Shown here in pieces: positions 42,507 through 51,011 of a DNA stretch of 64,000 nucleotides (position 1 is its first letter; every line of letters begins with the position of its first letter). The DNA is from Alistipes sp. (GTDB lineage Bacteria; Bacteroidota; Bacteroidia; Bacteroidales; Rikenellaceae): NCBI GenBank assembly GCA_020026415.1, contig JAHHQL010000010.1, positions 1 to 64,000 of the forward strand. Reading direction: 5' to 3'. The translations under genes were made by a program, and so were the position numbers. Below the pieces are notes generated by a model, which saw only the letters and a list, made by a program, of their open reading frames with translations, was not told the DNA's origin and ran no database searches.

Positions 42507-43345
42507 TGCTCCGTGATTAAATCGGTTATTCTTCTGATATTCGCCAAGATATCCTCAGCCAAAGGATCTATCGTCACAATCTGCGCACCGATGTCCGATG
42601 CGATGATCTCCACGGTGGTCTGCGGGAACTGTATCTGACAGAAGATCCGATCGACATGATCCTCACGTGCCTGACGAATGATCCCGGCAATGTGCCGTGC
42701 CGAAGGTTCTTTACCCTCAAATTCGATCGAACGCTGCTCAATGCCGTAATCCTCGGCATAGTAGGTGAGGGCGGGGTGGTAGATGATAAAATAGCGTACT
42801 TCAGAGGACGCGATCCGCTCGGCGACATATTGATCCAACTCCTCCAATTTCTGATTCAGACGCGCGTAATTCTGCGCATATTTCACCGAATCGGGATAAA
42901 TCTTTCGAATGGCATCAAACGCATTTTCTGCCATAATTTTCAATGCTTTAGGCGAAGTCCAAATATGTGGGTCTGTACCATGCGCTCCGCGATGCACATG
43001 TCCGCATACTCCCTCCAAAAGCGGAATGCCGTGACTCAAATTAATGGTCGTTTCCTTGAGTTGCGCCAGCAACGACTCCTCAAACGGAATCAACCCCACA
43101 CCAAACACCAAACGGCTGCGATGCAGGTCGGCAAGTTGGCGTGCGGATAATTCAAAGGTCTCAGGATTCGCACAGGGAGGCACCAGAACCTTCACCTCGA
43201 AATCATCACCGACAATTTCGTGCAGAAGTCCGCGGAGCGGAAGGATGGATACATATAAGGAATCTTTGTCCGAAGTCTGCGGTGCGGAGCAGGAACTCAG
43301 CATCATCACCATAAAAAGACAAAGGGCGGTTATCAATCGAAGCAT
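42503..43345 (-). CDS. znuA: Metal ABC transporter substrate-binding lipoprotein (ZnuA-like)
   Basis: 280 residues. Lipobox MLSSC (Cys19). Cluster A-I/ZnuA fold: NPETFELSARQLADLHRSRLVFGVG, a short His-containing loop GHVHRGAHGTDPHIWTSPK, IIYHPALTYYAEDYGIEQ, and the C-terminal DPLAEDI. Compared with ZnuA, the first metal-ligand region reads NPETFE, with Glu where a His usually sits; the other His ligands (HIW, YHPA) are present. Captures Zn2+ or another divalent metal in the periplasm. Probably controlled by a Zur/Fur-type regulator, but no site was verified. Confidence 0.88.
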   Translation of the reverse strand: MLRLITALCLFMVMMLSSCSAPQTSDKDSLYVSILPLRGLLHEIVGDDFEVKVLVPPCANPETFELSARQLADLHRSRLVFGVGLIPFEESLLAQLKETTINLSHGIPLLEGVCGHVHRGAHGTDPHIWTSPKALKIMAENAFDAIRKIYPDSVKYAQNYARLNQKLEELDQYVAERIASSEVRYFIIYHPALTYYAEDYGIEQRSIEFEGKEPSARHIAGIIRQAREDHVDRIFCQIQFPQTTVEIIASDIGAQIVTIDPLAEDILANIRRITDLITEQ

Positions 43346-43748
43346 AGAAATGTCATTCTTAAAATTCTATGCAAAAATAACATTATTTTTTAAGAACGCA
43401 CGCAAATCGGGACAAATTCGCACAGATTGCGCCGGAATCGGATCAGAAAAATCGGTAGGAAATCATCCAATTTTACGCATTGTGCCATTTCCAAAACCGA
43501 GCACGACAAACATAGAGGACAGCAAGACGTTCAGAACATCCAAGAATCGGCATCCGCCACATAATCAGAATGGTAGTTCGGATAATCCGAAACACTGTTT
43601 AACATAATATAAATATTACACCAAATAATATTAGGGGAGTTCCCACGGTTTTCGAGGCTGAAACACCCGTTTTTAGGGCTTCATTAAGCGTTTCTCTTTG
43701 AAATATTCGGGCAAATACCCGTAACGGAAAATTCTACGCGATTCTCGG
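43346..43748. other. Intergenic, promoter region of znuA
   Basis: A -7 box TATTTTTG for znuA is at 43372-43379 on the minus strand. The remaining ~350 bp has no supported gene. A dyad TAATAT-AA-ATATTA (about 43605-43618) and a small CGGG / CCCG repeat (about 43707-43725) after the XRE gene stop codon are the only structures noticed. Confidence 0.5.
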
Positions 43749-44174
43749 CTACTTATCGGGCGTGTAACTTTCGCACGTTCCGTCCGTGTAAAGAATCACA
43801 ACACGGGCGACCTGTTTGGTTGAGCCGTGATGCAAAGGCGCGACCTCCTCACGCGATGCCGACACCGCGGGCGACTGCACGGCGTGCGGGGTTTTCGGCT
43901 CCGACACCTCATTCATAAACGAGAGTTCATCCTCCGACGGAGTTTGCTTCGGGGACGCAGGCTCGTCCCGATAGACCTGATCCGAATCAAGAAGCAGCCA
44001 ATCGGGGTTTACATGCGGGAAAGCCCGCAGAATCTTCTGCAGGAGATCGAAGCCGGGTTTATTGCGTCCGGCAAGGATGTGCGAAATACCCGCAGCATTG
44101 ACACCGACCTTCTCGGCGAATTGTCCGGACTTCAGACCTTCATTTTTCATTAAAAGAAGCAACTTTTCCCTCAT
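43749..44174 (-). CDS. Small XRE-family regulator
   Basis: 141 residues. N-terminal helix-turn-helix (~1-65: LLLLMKNEGLKSGQFAEKVGVNAAGISHILAGRNKPGFDLLQKIL). A flexible Pro/Ser/Glu-rich middle follows (~70-115), then a short C-terminal beta-like stretch ARVVILYTDGTCESYTP. Not S24-type. Its promoter (-7 TATATTTG at 44190-44197, -33 TTTG at 44218-44221, 20-bp spacing) overlaps copies of a TTTACAnnTGTAAA-like motif, so it very likely represses its own gene. The targets beyond this region are unknown. Confidence 0.88.
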   Translation of the reverse strand: MREKLLLLMKNEGLKSGQFAEKVGVNAAGISHILAGRNKPGFDLLQKILRAFPHVNPDWLLLDSDQVYRDEPASPKQTPSEDELSFMNEVSEPKTPHAVQSPAVSASREEVAPLHHGSTKQVARVVILYTDGTCESYTPDK

Positions 44175-44185
44175 AAGCCTAATTT

Positions 44186-44673
44186 TTTACAAATATAAAA
44201 ACTTTTCTTTTGTAAAGCAAATGATTTTTACATTTGTATTTCTATAAATCAATCCTAATCCTTTTACATCTGTAAACGGATGAAATCTCCACATATCGAA
44301 ACCTACAAATAAATATGAAGTAAAATCCATAAAACACTGATAATACCATAACTATATATAAATAAATTGCTGAATACACCCAATATCACCGAAACACCCC
44401 ATATACCCTCATTATGCATATGTTTAAGTTTAGATAAAATATTGTAACATACTGATAAATTGGATAGTTCCGTTTCAGTATTCAACCTTTTAACCTCACC
44501 TCAAAAGGGTGTTTTATAGTTACAAATGTTAGCAACAGATGTAAATATATTTGTTAAAATACGAACACGTCAATCCAACAAATAGAATACATTTGTAAAA
44601 TACTAACCTATTCTATCTATTTACAAATGTAAACACACTACCCTACCTCCTTTATTCGGGAAAATTTACAAAT
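44186..44673. promoter_or_regulatory. Cluster of TTTACAnnTGTAAA-like operator sites
   Basis: Two perfect palindromes, TTTACATCTGTAAA (44263-44276) and TTTACAAATGTAAA (44620-44633). Near matches: 44228-44240 (TACATTTGTA core), 44520-44531 (TTACAAATGTTA), 44534-44545 (ACAGATGTAAA) and 44588-44599 (TACATTTGTAAA). Half sites lie at ~44186-44194, 44208-44216 and 44665-44672. One half site covers the -7 box of the XRE gene and another lies in its spacer. Best read as binding sites for that regulator; some spread through the gene-poor stretch without an obvious promoter. Confidence 0.75.
44303..44485 (-). CDS. Possible small membrane protein (60 aa), TTG start
   Basis: Uncertain. TTG start at 44485, preceded on the minus strand by GAGGTGAGG about 10 bp upstream, an unusually good Shine-Dalgarno-like run for this genome. 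Polar N-terminal third, then a hydrophobic C-terminal half (GVSVILGVFSNLFIYSYGIISVLWILLHIYL) that could span the membrane. Operator-like sites lie just upstream (44520-44545), as expected for a target of the adjacent XRE regulator. It could equally be a chance frame in AT-rich DNA. Confidence 0.3.
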   Translation of the reverse strand: MNTETELSNLSVCYNILSKLKHMHNEGIWGVSVILGVFSNLFIYSYGIISVLWILLHIYL

Positions 44674-44747
44674 TTCAATAACATTTATCGGGGAAGACCG
44701 TCAAACGATCGTCGGGCGGTTTAGATTATGTTAAATAGAATAAAAAA

Positions 44748-44774
44748 GAGGAGAGCAAAACAGATGCTCTCCTC
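44748..44774 (-). terminator. Terminator of the HIT gene operon
   Basis: 10-bp stem GAGGAGAGCA / TGCTCTCCTC followed on the minus strand by six T. Confidence 0.88.
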
Positions 44775-44811
44775 CTGTAAATCAGAAGTTTTTAAATTTG
44801 TAACGCCTCGT

Positions 44812-45198
44812 TTATTCCGACAATTTACGGGCGATTTCAGCGAACTGCTCCGGAGTCAGCTGCAACTTCTCGCGGTGGAAATCCACATCCGACTCACTAT
44901 TGATCGGAATCAGATGAATGTGTGCGTGTGCAACCTCCAAGCCAAGCACCACTACGGCCACTTTTTTGCAGCCCGTCATCTCCTTGATTTTTTCAGCCAC
45001 CTTCTTGGCAAAAACCATCATGCCCGACAATGTCTTGTCATCGAGGTCAAAAATATAATCCACCTCTTTCTTCGGCACAACCAACGTATGTCCCTCAGCC
45101 AACGGATTGATGTCGAGAAATGCGTAATAATTCTCATCTTCGGCAACCTTGTATGAAGGAATCTCGCCGGCAATAATCTTTGAAAATATTGATGCCAT
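44812..45198 (-). CDS. HIT-family nucleotide-binding protein
   Basis: 128 residues. Histidine triad HAHIHLIPI near residue 92 and SIFSKIIAGEIPSYKVAEDENYYAFLDINPLAEGHTLVVPKKEV at the N terminus, typical of the HINT branch. Hydrolyses purine nucleoside phosphoramidates or similar small nucleotides. Last gene of the rel operon (rel, 183-residue membrane protein, HIT), 18 bp after its neighbour. Confidence 0.94.
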   Translation of the reverse strand: MASIFSKIIAGEIPSYKVAEDENYYAFLDINPLAEGHTLVVPKKEVDYIFDLDDKTLSGMMVFAKKVAEKIKEMTGCKKVAVVVLGLEVAHAHIHLIPINSESDVDFHREKLQLTPEQFAEIARKLSE

Positions 45199-45216
45199 AT
45201 CGTTTTGATTTTAATG

Positions 45217-45768
45217 TTACTCTTCTTCTTTGAATTTGGGTTGCATGATCTCCGAATAAATGATCGCCCGACGCAACTCTTCTTCGGACGAAAACAAAGC
45301 CACGGACGGCTGCTCGCTTCGCGTAACGGTTTGATGGCGCAGATGCGTCTTATGCACCTCCGCGCTCTTCTTTACGGTCGGTGCAGAGTGATGCGTTTTC
45401 GAAGCAAAAGAAGGTTGTGATGCGGGCACAGGCTGAACCACAGGCTTTTGCAGACAAGCAGGTTTTACGGCTTCGGCAGGTATGTTCTTCCGCCCGATGT
45501 GCTTCACATCGGGGAATTGAACCTTTTGCGGGATCGAAGCCTTCGGAAGCGGTTTTACCCTCTCGAACATCTTTCCGAGCATCTTTTTCAACTCTCGGAT
45601 TTCGGGATCTTCATCCAGATCCGGAAACTCGACCTCTTCGTCCGTCTGTTCTCGTCCCTTCTCCTTGACATATTTTGCCGTCTTGCCTTTTGCCAACAAG
45701 ACAACAACCAACGTCACCACCAAACCGATGATACCGGGATCTACTTCTGCAAAAAATTCGCTTATCAT
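45217..45768 (-). CDS. Hypothetical membrane-anchored protein in the rel operon
   Basis: 183 residues. One N-terminal membrane segment (~12-26, GIIGLVVTLVVVLLA), then a long, charged, probably unstructured cytoplasmic tail rich in Pro, Lys and His (~90-150). It closes with a conserved-looking helix SSEEELRRAIIYSEIMQPKF, a short motif I associate with other Bacteroidales proteins. Seven bp downstream of rel. Family not recognised; its role with the ppGpp enzyme or the HIT protein is unknown. Confidence 0.75.
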   Translation of the reverse strand: MISEFFAEVDPGIIGLVVTLVVVLLAKGKTAKYVKEKGREQTDEEVEFPDLDEDPEIRELKKMLGKMFERVKPLPKASIPQKVQFPDVKHIGRKNIPAEAVKPACLQKPVVQPVPASQPSFASKTHHSAPTVKKSAEVHKTHLRHQTVTRSEQPSVALFSSEEELRRAIIYSEIMQPKFKEEE

Positions 45769-45775
45769 AATCCGT

Positions 45776-47995
45776 CTAATTTAATTTACGTTTCACTGTA
45801 TCCATGCCCTTGACTTTGCGCAGGCGATCCATAATTACCGACAAACCATCGGCATTCTTAACATAGAGGGCAATACTGCCCTCGCAAATTCCATCGTGAC
45901 TGTGCAGATTCAATTCGCGTATATTGATACTGAAATCGGCACTCATGATCGTCGCCAATTCGAGCAACAAACCCTGCCGATCCAAGGCACGGATCTCAAC
46001 AGTCACCAAATAAGACATTGCTTTATGCTGCGACCATTTGATCTCCTCCTTGACGATCTGCCCGCCGTGTTGCGCAGCCAATCGATCCAATTCTTCGCAC
46101 GAGGCCTTATGTACGATAATCTTTCCCGTCGATGAATCGCGGAATCCGACCACCTTATCGCCGGGAATCGGCTTGCAACAATCAGCTATCTCGAACTGAT
46201 CCGCCACATCGCCCTCCGATGCCTCGTCCTGTGTATGGGTTTCTTGTTCCGGCTCGTCTCCATCCTCATCTTTCTTATGAGGAATAAAGAGAGTCCAGAA
46301 TTTCAAAATTTTACTTTTGGAGTTGCTCTTTAGTGCCTTCTCCAGATTATCCAACGATACGATGCCTGCTCCGATCTTGCTGTACAACTCCTCTTTGTTG
46401 CTGCATTCGTAAATCGGGATGATTTTACGCAGGACACGCCCGCTGAGTTTGATATCGAGTTCCTGCATACGCTTCTCCAGAAGTTGCATGCCGTTCTCGA
46501 TGTTGTTCTGCCGATCGCGTTTCAAGAAACTCTTGATCGCCTGCTTGGCCTTGCCCGTCGTAACGACATCCAGCCATTCGGATTTCGGACGTGCCGAATC
46601 GGCTGCAATGATTTCGACCTGATCCCCATTGTTGAGTTGGGTTGTCACGGGCATCAGTTTATGGTTAATCTTGGCACTGATGGCACCGTTACCGATCTTC
46701 GAGTGGATCTCGTAAGCCAAGTCGAGTGCCGTTGCACCATAAGGCAACTTCTTGGATTCTCCTTTAGGCGTAAAGACTACTATTTCAGATGTATATAGCG
46801 ACAACTTAAAGTTATCCAAGAAATCGACCGCATCCTCCGTCGGCGAATTTAACGCATCACGGATCTGCTTCAGCCACTTGTCAAATTCATCCTCGTTTTG
46901 CGAAATGGTGGCATGTTTGTATTTCCAGTGTGCCGCGAATCCGCGCTCGGCAATATCCTCCATGCGTTGTGTGCGGATCTGCACCTCGACCCAGATTCCA
47001 TTCGGGCCCATCACCGTCGAATGCAGTGCCTCGTAGCCGTTGGCCTTGGGCATCGAGATCCAATCGCGCAGGCGGTCGGGTTTCGGAGTGTAAATATCGG
47101 TAATCGACGAGTAAATCTGCCAACACTGGGTTTTCTCCGAAGGGAAAGGCAGGGGTTTGAACACGATGCGGATGGCAAACAGGTCGTAAACCTCCTCGAA
47201 GGGGATCTGTTTGCGCTGCATCTTGTTCCAAATCGAATAGACGCTCTTGACACGTCCCGAAATTTCGTAATTGATGTGGTCGCGGTTGAGTTTGGCAATG
47301 ATCGGCGCATTGAAATTGTTGATGTACTCCCGGCGCGAAGCCTCGCTCTCCTCCAATTTCTGTCTGATTTCGGCATACTGCTGCGGGAAACGATACTTCA
47401 TGCAGAGATCCTCCAACTCGCTCTTGATCGAAAACAACCCCAGACGATAAGCCAACGGCGCGAACAGATAGATCGTTTCGCCCGTGATCTTGATCTGCTT
47501 ATTAAGCGGCATCGCCCCCAGCGTACGCATATTATGCAGGCGGTCGGCGATCTTGATCAGAATCACCCGCACATCGTCCGACAACGTGAGCAACACCTTG
47601 CGGAAATACTCCGCCTGTGCCGAAGTATCGGCATTGAACACTCCCGCCATCTTGGTCAGTCCGTCCACCATCGAGGCGATCTTCTCTCCGAAGATGCGTT
47701 CCAAATCCTCGACCGTATAGTCCGTATCCTCCACCACATCGTGCAGCAGAGCCGCAACCACCGACTTCACGCCCAGACCGATCTCATCGACCACGATCTT
47801 GGCCACGGCAATGGGATGCAACAAATAAGGCTCGCCGGAGCGGCGTCTTGCCCCTTCGTGAGCCTCTTTGGCCAGAAAAAATGCACGCTTGATGAGGTTC
47901 CAGTCCTCATCATTCTTGCAGATATTTGTGCACGACAACAGCAACTCCTCCCATTTTTCCTTGATGAGTGCTTCGTCTTCCGGTGAGTATCCCAT
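45776..47995 (-). CDS. rel: Bifunctional (p)ppGpp synthetase/hydrolase
   Basis: 739 residues from the ATG at 47995 (a TTG two codons upstream is possible). HD hydrolase domain ~45-190 with intact HDVVEDTDYT; synthetase domain ~235-350 with RLRDWISMPKANGYEALHST. The basic RxRD-type motif is the kind found in bifunctional Rel/SpoT rather than RelA. TGS ~395-455 (VFTPKGESKKLPYGATALDLAYEIHSKIG), Cys-containing zinc-finger-like region (IADCCKPIPGDKV), and a C-terminal ACT domain. Makes and degrades the stringent-response alarmone and is probably the cell's main such enzyme. Confidence 0.95.
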   Translation of the reverse strand: MGYSPEDEALIKEKWEELLLSCTNICKNDEDWNLIKRAFFLAKEAHEGARRRSGEPYLLHPIAVAKIVVDEIGLGVKSVVAALLHDVVEDTDYTVEDLERIFGEKIASMVDGLTKMAGVFNADTSAQAEYFRKVLLTLSDDVRVILIKIADRLHNMRTLGAMPLNKQIKITGETIYLFAPLAYRLGLFSIKSELEDLCMKYRFPQQYAEIRQKLEESEASRREYINNFNAPIIAKLNRDHINYEISGRVKSVYSIWNKMQRKQIPFEEVYDLFAIRIVFKPLPFPSEKTQCWQIYSSITDIYTPKPDRLRDWISMPKANGYEALHSTVMGPNGIWVEVQIRTQRMEDIAERGFAAHWKYKHATISQNEDEFDKWLKQIRDALNSPTEDAVDFLDNFKLSLYTSEIVVFTPKGESKKLPYGATALDLAYEIHSKIGNGAISAKINHKLMPVTTQLNNGDQVEIIAADSARPKSEWLDVVTTGKAKQAIKSFLKRDRQNNIENGMQLLEKRMQELDIKLSGRVLRKIIPIYECSNKEELYSKIGAGIVSLDNLEKALKSNSKSKILKFWTLFIPHKKDEDGDEPEQETHTQDEASEGDVADQFEIADCCKPIPGDKVVGFRDSSTGKIIVHKASCEELDRLAAQHGGQIVKEEIKWSQHKAMSYLVTVEIRALDRQGLLLELATIMSADFSINIRELNLHSHDGICEGSIALYVKNADGLSVIMDRLRKVKGMDTVKRKLN

Positions 47996-48139
47996 ATTCA
48001 AATCCGTTTAATGTATCTTATTGAAATCAAACACTTTTTGTATTGCTACTCCAAGCATCTGTTTCAAACCGGCAAACGGTTGAATCCGAAACTGCAAAGC
48101 CCGATTCAACCGCAAAGCCGTATCTGTAATTTCAAAAAA

Positions 48140-49156
48140 CTACTCCTCACGGGGTGTTTTCATCGCCGCACGCACCTGTTCTTCGATTTCGGCAGCCAGA
48201 GCCTCATCGCTCTTGAGCAAATCCTTCACAGCATCGCGCCCCTGACCGATCTTGCGGTCTCCATAGGAGTACCATGATCCGGCCTTACGCAACACGCCGT
48301 AATCCACACCCAAGTCGATGATCTCGCCGATCTTCGAGATACCCTCGCCGAACATGATGTCGAACTCGGCACGCTTGAACGGAGGTGCCACCTTGTTCTT
48401 CACGACCTTTACGCGGGTACGGGTACCCAACTGCTCCTCGCCATCCTTGATGACCGACACACGGCGGATGTCGATACGCACGCTGGCGTAGAATTTCAAA
48501 GCGTTACCGCCCGTCGTCGTTTCGGGGTTGCCGTAAACCACACCGATCTTATCACGCAACTGGTTGATGAAGATGCAGACGGTTTTGGTCTTGGCAATGC
48601 TCGACGTCAGTTTACGCAGAGCCTGCGACATCAGACGAGCCTGAAGACCCATCTTCGAATCGCCCATCTCCCCCTCGATCTCGGCCTTCGGGGTCAGTGC
48701 GGCCACCGAGTCGATGACGATGATGTCGATGGCACTCGAACGAATCAGCGAATCGGCAATTTCCAGAGCCTGCTCGCCGTTATCGGGCTGCGAGATCAAC
48801 AGGTTATCGACATCCACGCCCAACTTCTGGGCATAAAAACTGTCGAATGCGTGCTCGGCATCAATGAATGCGGCGATACCGCCCTCCTTCTGTGCCTCGG
48901 CAATCGCATGGATGGCCAACGTGGTCTTACCCGACGATTCGGGACCGTAGATCTCGATGACACGCCCTTTGGGATAACCGCCCACGCCCAACGCCATATC
49001 CAGCGTGATGGATCCCGTGGGAATTACGGGGATGTCGTTCTCCTCGGTACTGTTCATACGCATGATCGAACCCTTACCGAAGTCCTTTTCTATTTTCTGC
49101 ATGACTGCGTCCAAGACTTTCAACTTGTCCGCATCAACCGGTTTCTTTTCTGCCAT
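48140..49156 (-). CDS. recA: Recombinase RecA
   Basis: 338 residues. Walker A GPESSGKTTLAI (~70), QPDNGEQALEI, DSVAALTPKAEIEGEMGDSKMGLQARLMSQALRKLT, and INQLRDKIGVVYGNPETTTGG (loop L2). Filament-forming ATPase for strand exchange and SOS induction. Only 27 bp follow the bcp stop codon, so it is probably co-transcribed with bcp or has a promoter inside it. No LexA-type box was recognised. Confidence 0.98.
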   Translation of the reverse strand: MAEKKPVDADKLKVLDAVMQKIEKDFGKGSIMRMNSTEENDIPVIPTGSITLDMALGVGGYPKGRVIEIYGPESSGKTTLAIHAIAEAQKEGGIAAFIDAEHAFDSFYAQKLGVDVDNLLISQPDNGEQALEIADSLIRSSAIDIIVIDSVAALTPKAEIEGEMGDSKMGLQARLMSQALRKLTSSIAKTKTVCIFINQLRDKIGVVYGNPETTTGGNALKFYASVRIDIRRVSVIKDGEEQLGTRTRVKVVKNKVAPPFKRAEFDIMFGEGISKIGEIIDLGVDYGVLRKAGSWYSYGDRKIGQGRDAVKDLLKSDEALAAEIEEQVRAAMKTPREE

Positions 49157-49183
49157 ATATTTAAATGCTTTTTACGATTTGAA

Positions 49184-49648
49184 TTACTCCTTGTAGGAGT
49201 CAATGATTTGCTGGTAGTGGTTCTTGGTATCGACCTTCGTAAAGAGTTTCTCGATGCGCCCCTCGGCGTCAATGACGAACGTCGTGCGGAATACGCCCAT
49301 ATACTTGCGGCCACACATCGACTTTTCGCCCCAAACGCCGTATGCCTCACACACGCTGTGATCCGTATCGGACAAAAGCGTAAAGTTCAGTTCGTGCTTC
49401 TGGCAAAAATTCTGATGTGACTTCTCGCTGTCGGGACTTACGCCGATGATGCGGAATCCCATCTCGGCGAGTCGAGCCTTGCCATCACGCAGACTCTTGG
49501 CTTCGAGAGTACATCCCGGAGTATTGTCCTTCGGGTAGAAGTAAAGAATTACGCACTGACCTTTGAGATCGTGCAACGAAAGAGTCTCCCCGTTTTGGGT
49601 TGTAGAAGTGAAGTCGGGAGCCAAGTCCCCTATCTTTAAATTAGTCAT
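49184..49648 (-). CDS. bcp: Thioredoxin-dependent peroxiredoxin (BCP type)
   Basis: 154 residues from the ATG at 49648, just after a consensus promoter; the frame stays open upstream. Peroxidatic Cys in FYPKDNTPGCTLEAKSLRDG (~46). The classical BCP resolving Cys five residues later is replaced (CTLEAKS), so it is of the 1-Cys or atypical kind, with other Cys residues further on (ENFCQK-like and VCEAYGVWGEKSMCGR). Reduces peroxides with thioredoxin. Confidence 0.94.
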   Translation of the reverse strand: MTNLKIGDLAPDFTSTTQNGETLSLHDLKGQCVILYFYPKDNTPGCTLEAKSLRDGKARLAEMGFRIIGVSPDSEKSHQNFCQKHELNFTLLSDTDHSVCEAYGVWGEKSMCGRKYMGVFRTTFVIDAEGRIEKLFTKVDTKNHYQQIIDSYKE

Positions 49649-49669
49649 TCCTTTAAATATTTTTACTTT

Positions 49670-49677
49670 CAAAGATA
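49670..49677 (-). promoter_or_regulatory. bcp-recA promoter -7 box
   Basis: Minus-strand TATCTTTG, 21 bp before the bcp ATG. Confidence 0.7.
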
Positions 49678-49723
49678 TGAATTTTTTGCGAAATAAGCCA
49701 CTTTTTATCCTCATTTTTTTGCT

Positions 49724-49936
49724 TCAGTCCCACACATAGGTCACTTCGACCTGCTCGTTGAACTCCTCCTGCGTGCGGTTCATGCGGCGGTGGCAATGCG
49801 GACAGCGGATCGCCATTTCGGTCTCGACGAAATCGCCCAGTCCCACACAACGAGGCAACACACCCCGCTCCGAAAGAATGTAATGATCGAATTGCGCGCC
49901 ACACGCCTTGCACTTGATTTTGTAAACTGTTCCCAT
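49724..49936 (-). CDS. Small zinc-ribbon protein (70 aa)
   Basis: From the ATG at 49936: MGTVYKIKCKACGAQFDHY with a CxxC, a second CxxC in IRCPHCHRRM, and an extra Cys between. Overall like a small FmdB/zinc-ribbon regulator. The acidic tail EEFNEQVEVTYVWD is probably exposed. Function unknown. Lies between the DUF5606 terminator and bcp, same strand. Confidence 0.8.
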   Translation of the reverse strand: MGTVYKIKCKACGAQFDHYILSERGVLPRCVGLGDFVETEMAIRCPHCHRRMNRTQEEFNEQVEVTYVWD

Positions 49937-50040
49937 AGCCGTAAGTTGTTTTAAGGTTCTTTGTCTTGGTTTGACAATGCAAAGAAACGGCGACAAAATG
50001 ACAACTTGTGACACACCCGAAAATTTATGCAAAAAAAAAA

Positions 50041-50065
50041 CTCCGGATGCCCACAGCACCCGGAG
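50041..50065 (-). terminator. Terminator of the DUF5606 gene
   Basis: Stem CTCCGG / CCGGAG with inner pairs; ten A on the plus strand give a ten-T run on the minus strand. Confidence 0.9.
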
Positions 50066-50090
50066 TTTAAAGTCCGCTTCGAGGTCGGAA

Positions 50091-50519
50091 TTATTTCGTT
50101 TCCTCTTCGCCTTCCTTTGCTTCGTCCTCTACATCGACGAATTTCGTGAAACCAGCCTTCACCAGAATGTTATACCATGCGAAGCACTTCTTGATGTCCG
50201 AAACATGTACACGCTCGCGATCATATTCGGGAACGACCTCGGCGAAAGCAGCCTTCAGTTTGTCGGCACTCTCCTTCTCCGAAATCGCCTCTTTACCCTC
50301 GTAGTGATCGAAGATACGGGTGAACACCTCCGAAAGAGCGATATCCTCACCCTCGGTGAACATCGAGATCTCGGTCAGCGCGCTTACGCGGGCGTTGGCT
50401 GCGGCGTTCATACGACGACCGTCCACCAGCGACTCGACGATAACGCCGCGCTGCGACTGTGCAACATATTTATAAAGTCCCGGTTGGCCCGAGATGGCCA
50501 AAATTTCTCTGAAATCCAT
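50091..50519 (-). CDS. DUF5606-family protein
   Basis: 142 residues. Starts MDFREILAISGQPGLYKYVAQSQRGVIVESLVDGRRM, a pattern I recognise from a Bacteroidetes-wide family of unknown function (DUF5606). The N-terminal part looks like a small beta-barrel, followed by a helical region (KESADKLKAAFAEVVPEYDRERVHVSDIKKCFAWYNILVKAG) and an acidic tail. No signal peptide. Follows the lipoprotein and MscS genes on the same strand. Confidence 0.85.
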   Translation of the reverse strand: MDFREILAISGQPGLYKYVAQSQRGVIVESLVDGRRMNAAANARVSALTEISMFTEGEDIALSEVFTRIFDHYEGKEAISEKESADKLKAAFAEVVPEYDRERVHVSDIKKCFAWYNILVKAGFTKFVDVEDEAKEGEEETK

Positions 50520-50551
50520 TTTTCTGAGTGTTTAAAAAATTAGTCAGTATT

Positions 50552-50998
50552 CTATTTTTCGGTGTCGGGTTTGGGATCGACTACCGTATAAGTTACCATA
50601 TTCGACGTATTACGCATGCCGTGGGTTGAACTTGCAACGATCCGGAATCTTACGGTCGTGCCGGCCTTCTGCTTCGGGATGATCTTGTCACCCTTATAGG
50701 TCACAGCCTTGTCGTTTTCGCCCTTAAACTGGATTAGGCGGGTCGGGATTTTCTCCGTATCGTCGTTCAGTTCATACCACAACTGCGCACCGCTCAAGCC
50801 ATACATACAGACAATATCGACCTTGACGCTCACGGCATCGTTCGAAGTAATCTCACCTTTGGGTGTCATCTCGATCGTACCGAACATCGGAGCGTTCTTG
50901 TCGTCAAATTCGGGTACATATTCGTTCTTATGGCTGATACACGAAGACAGAGCCGCCATGCAGCACACAAGCAGTGCAAAAACCTTAATCTTTTTCAT
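50552..50998 (-). CDS. Small lipoprotein of unknown function
   Basis: 148 residues from the ATG at 50998, which gives a proper signal peptide MKKIKVFALLVCCMAALSSC (Cys20). Upstream ATGs would overlap the mscS stop or lengthen the signal. Beta-rich body (GTIEMTPKGEITSNDAVSVKVDIVCMYGLSGAQLWYEL; TTVRFRIVASSTHGMRNTSN), possibly an Ig-like fold. Directly downstream of the MscS channel gene. Confidence 0.8.
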   Translation of the reverse strand: MKKIKVFALLVCCMAALSSCISHKNEYVPEFDDKNAPMFGTIEMTPKGEITSNDAVSVKVDIVCMYGLSGAQLWYELNDDTEKIPTRLIQFKGENDKAVTYKGDKIIPKQKAGTTVRFRIVASSTHGMRNTSNMVTYTVVDPKPDTEK

Positions 50999-51011
50999 AA
51001 ATTCCATATTT

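Noticed and set aside
43044..43607. Plus-strand open frame that leaves znuA and continues into the intergenic region
   Set aside because: Most of it is antisense to znuA, and the intergenic tail is low-complexity with no promoter or family resemblance.
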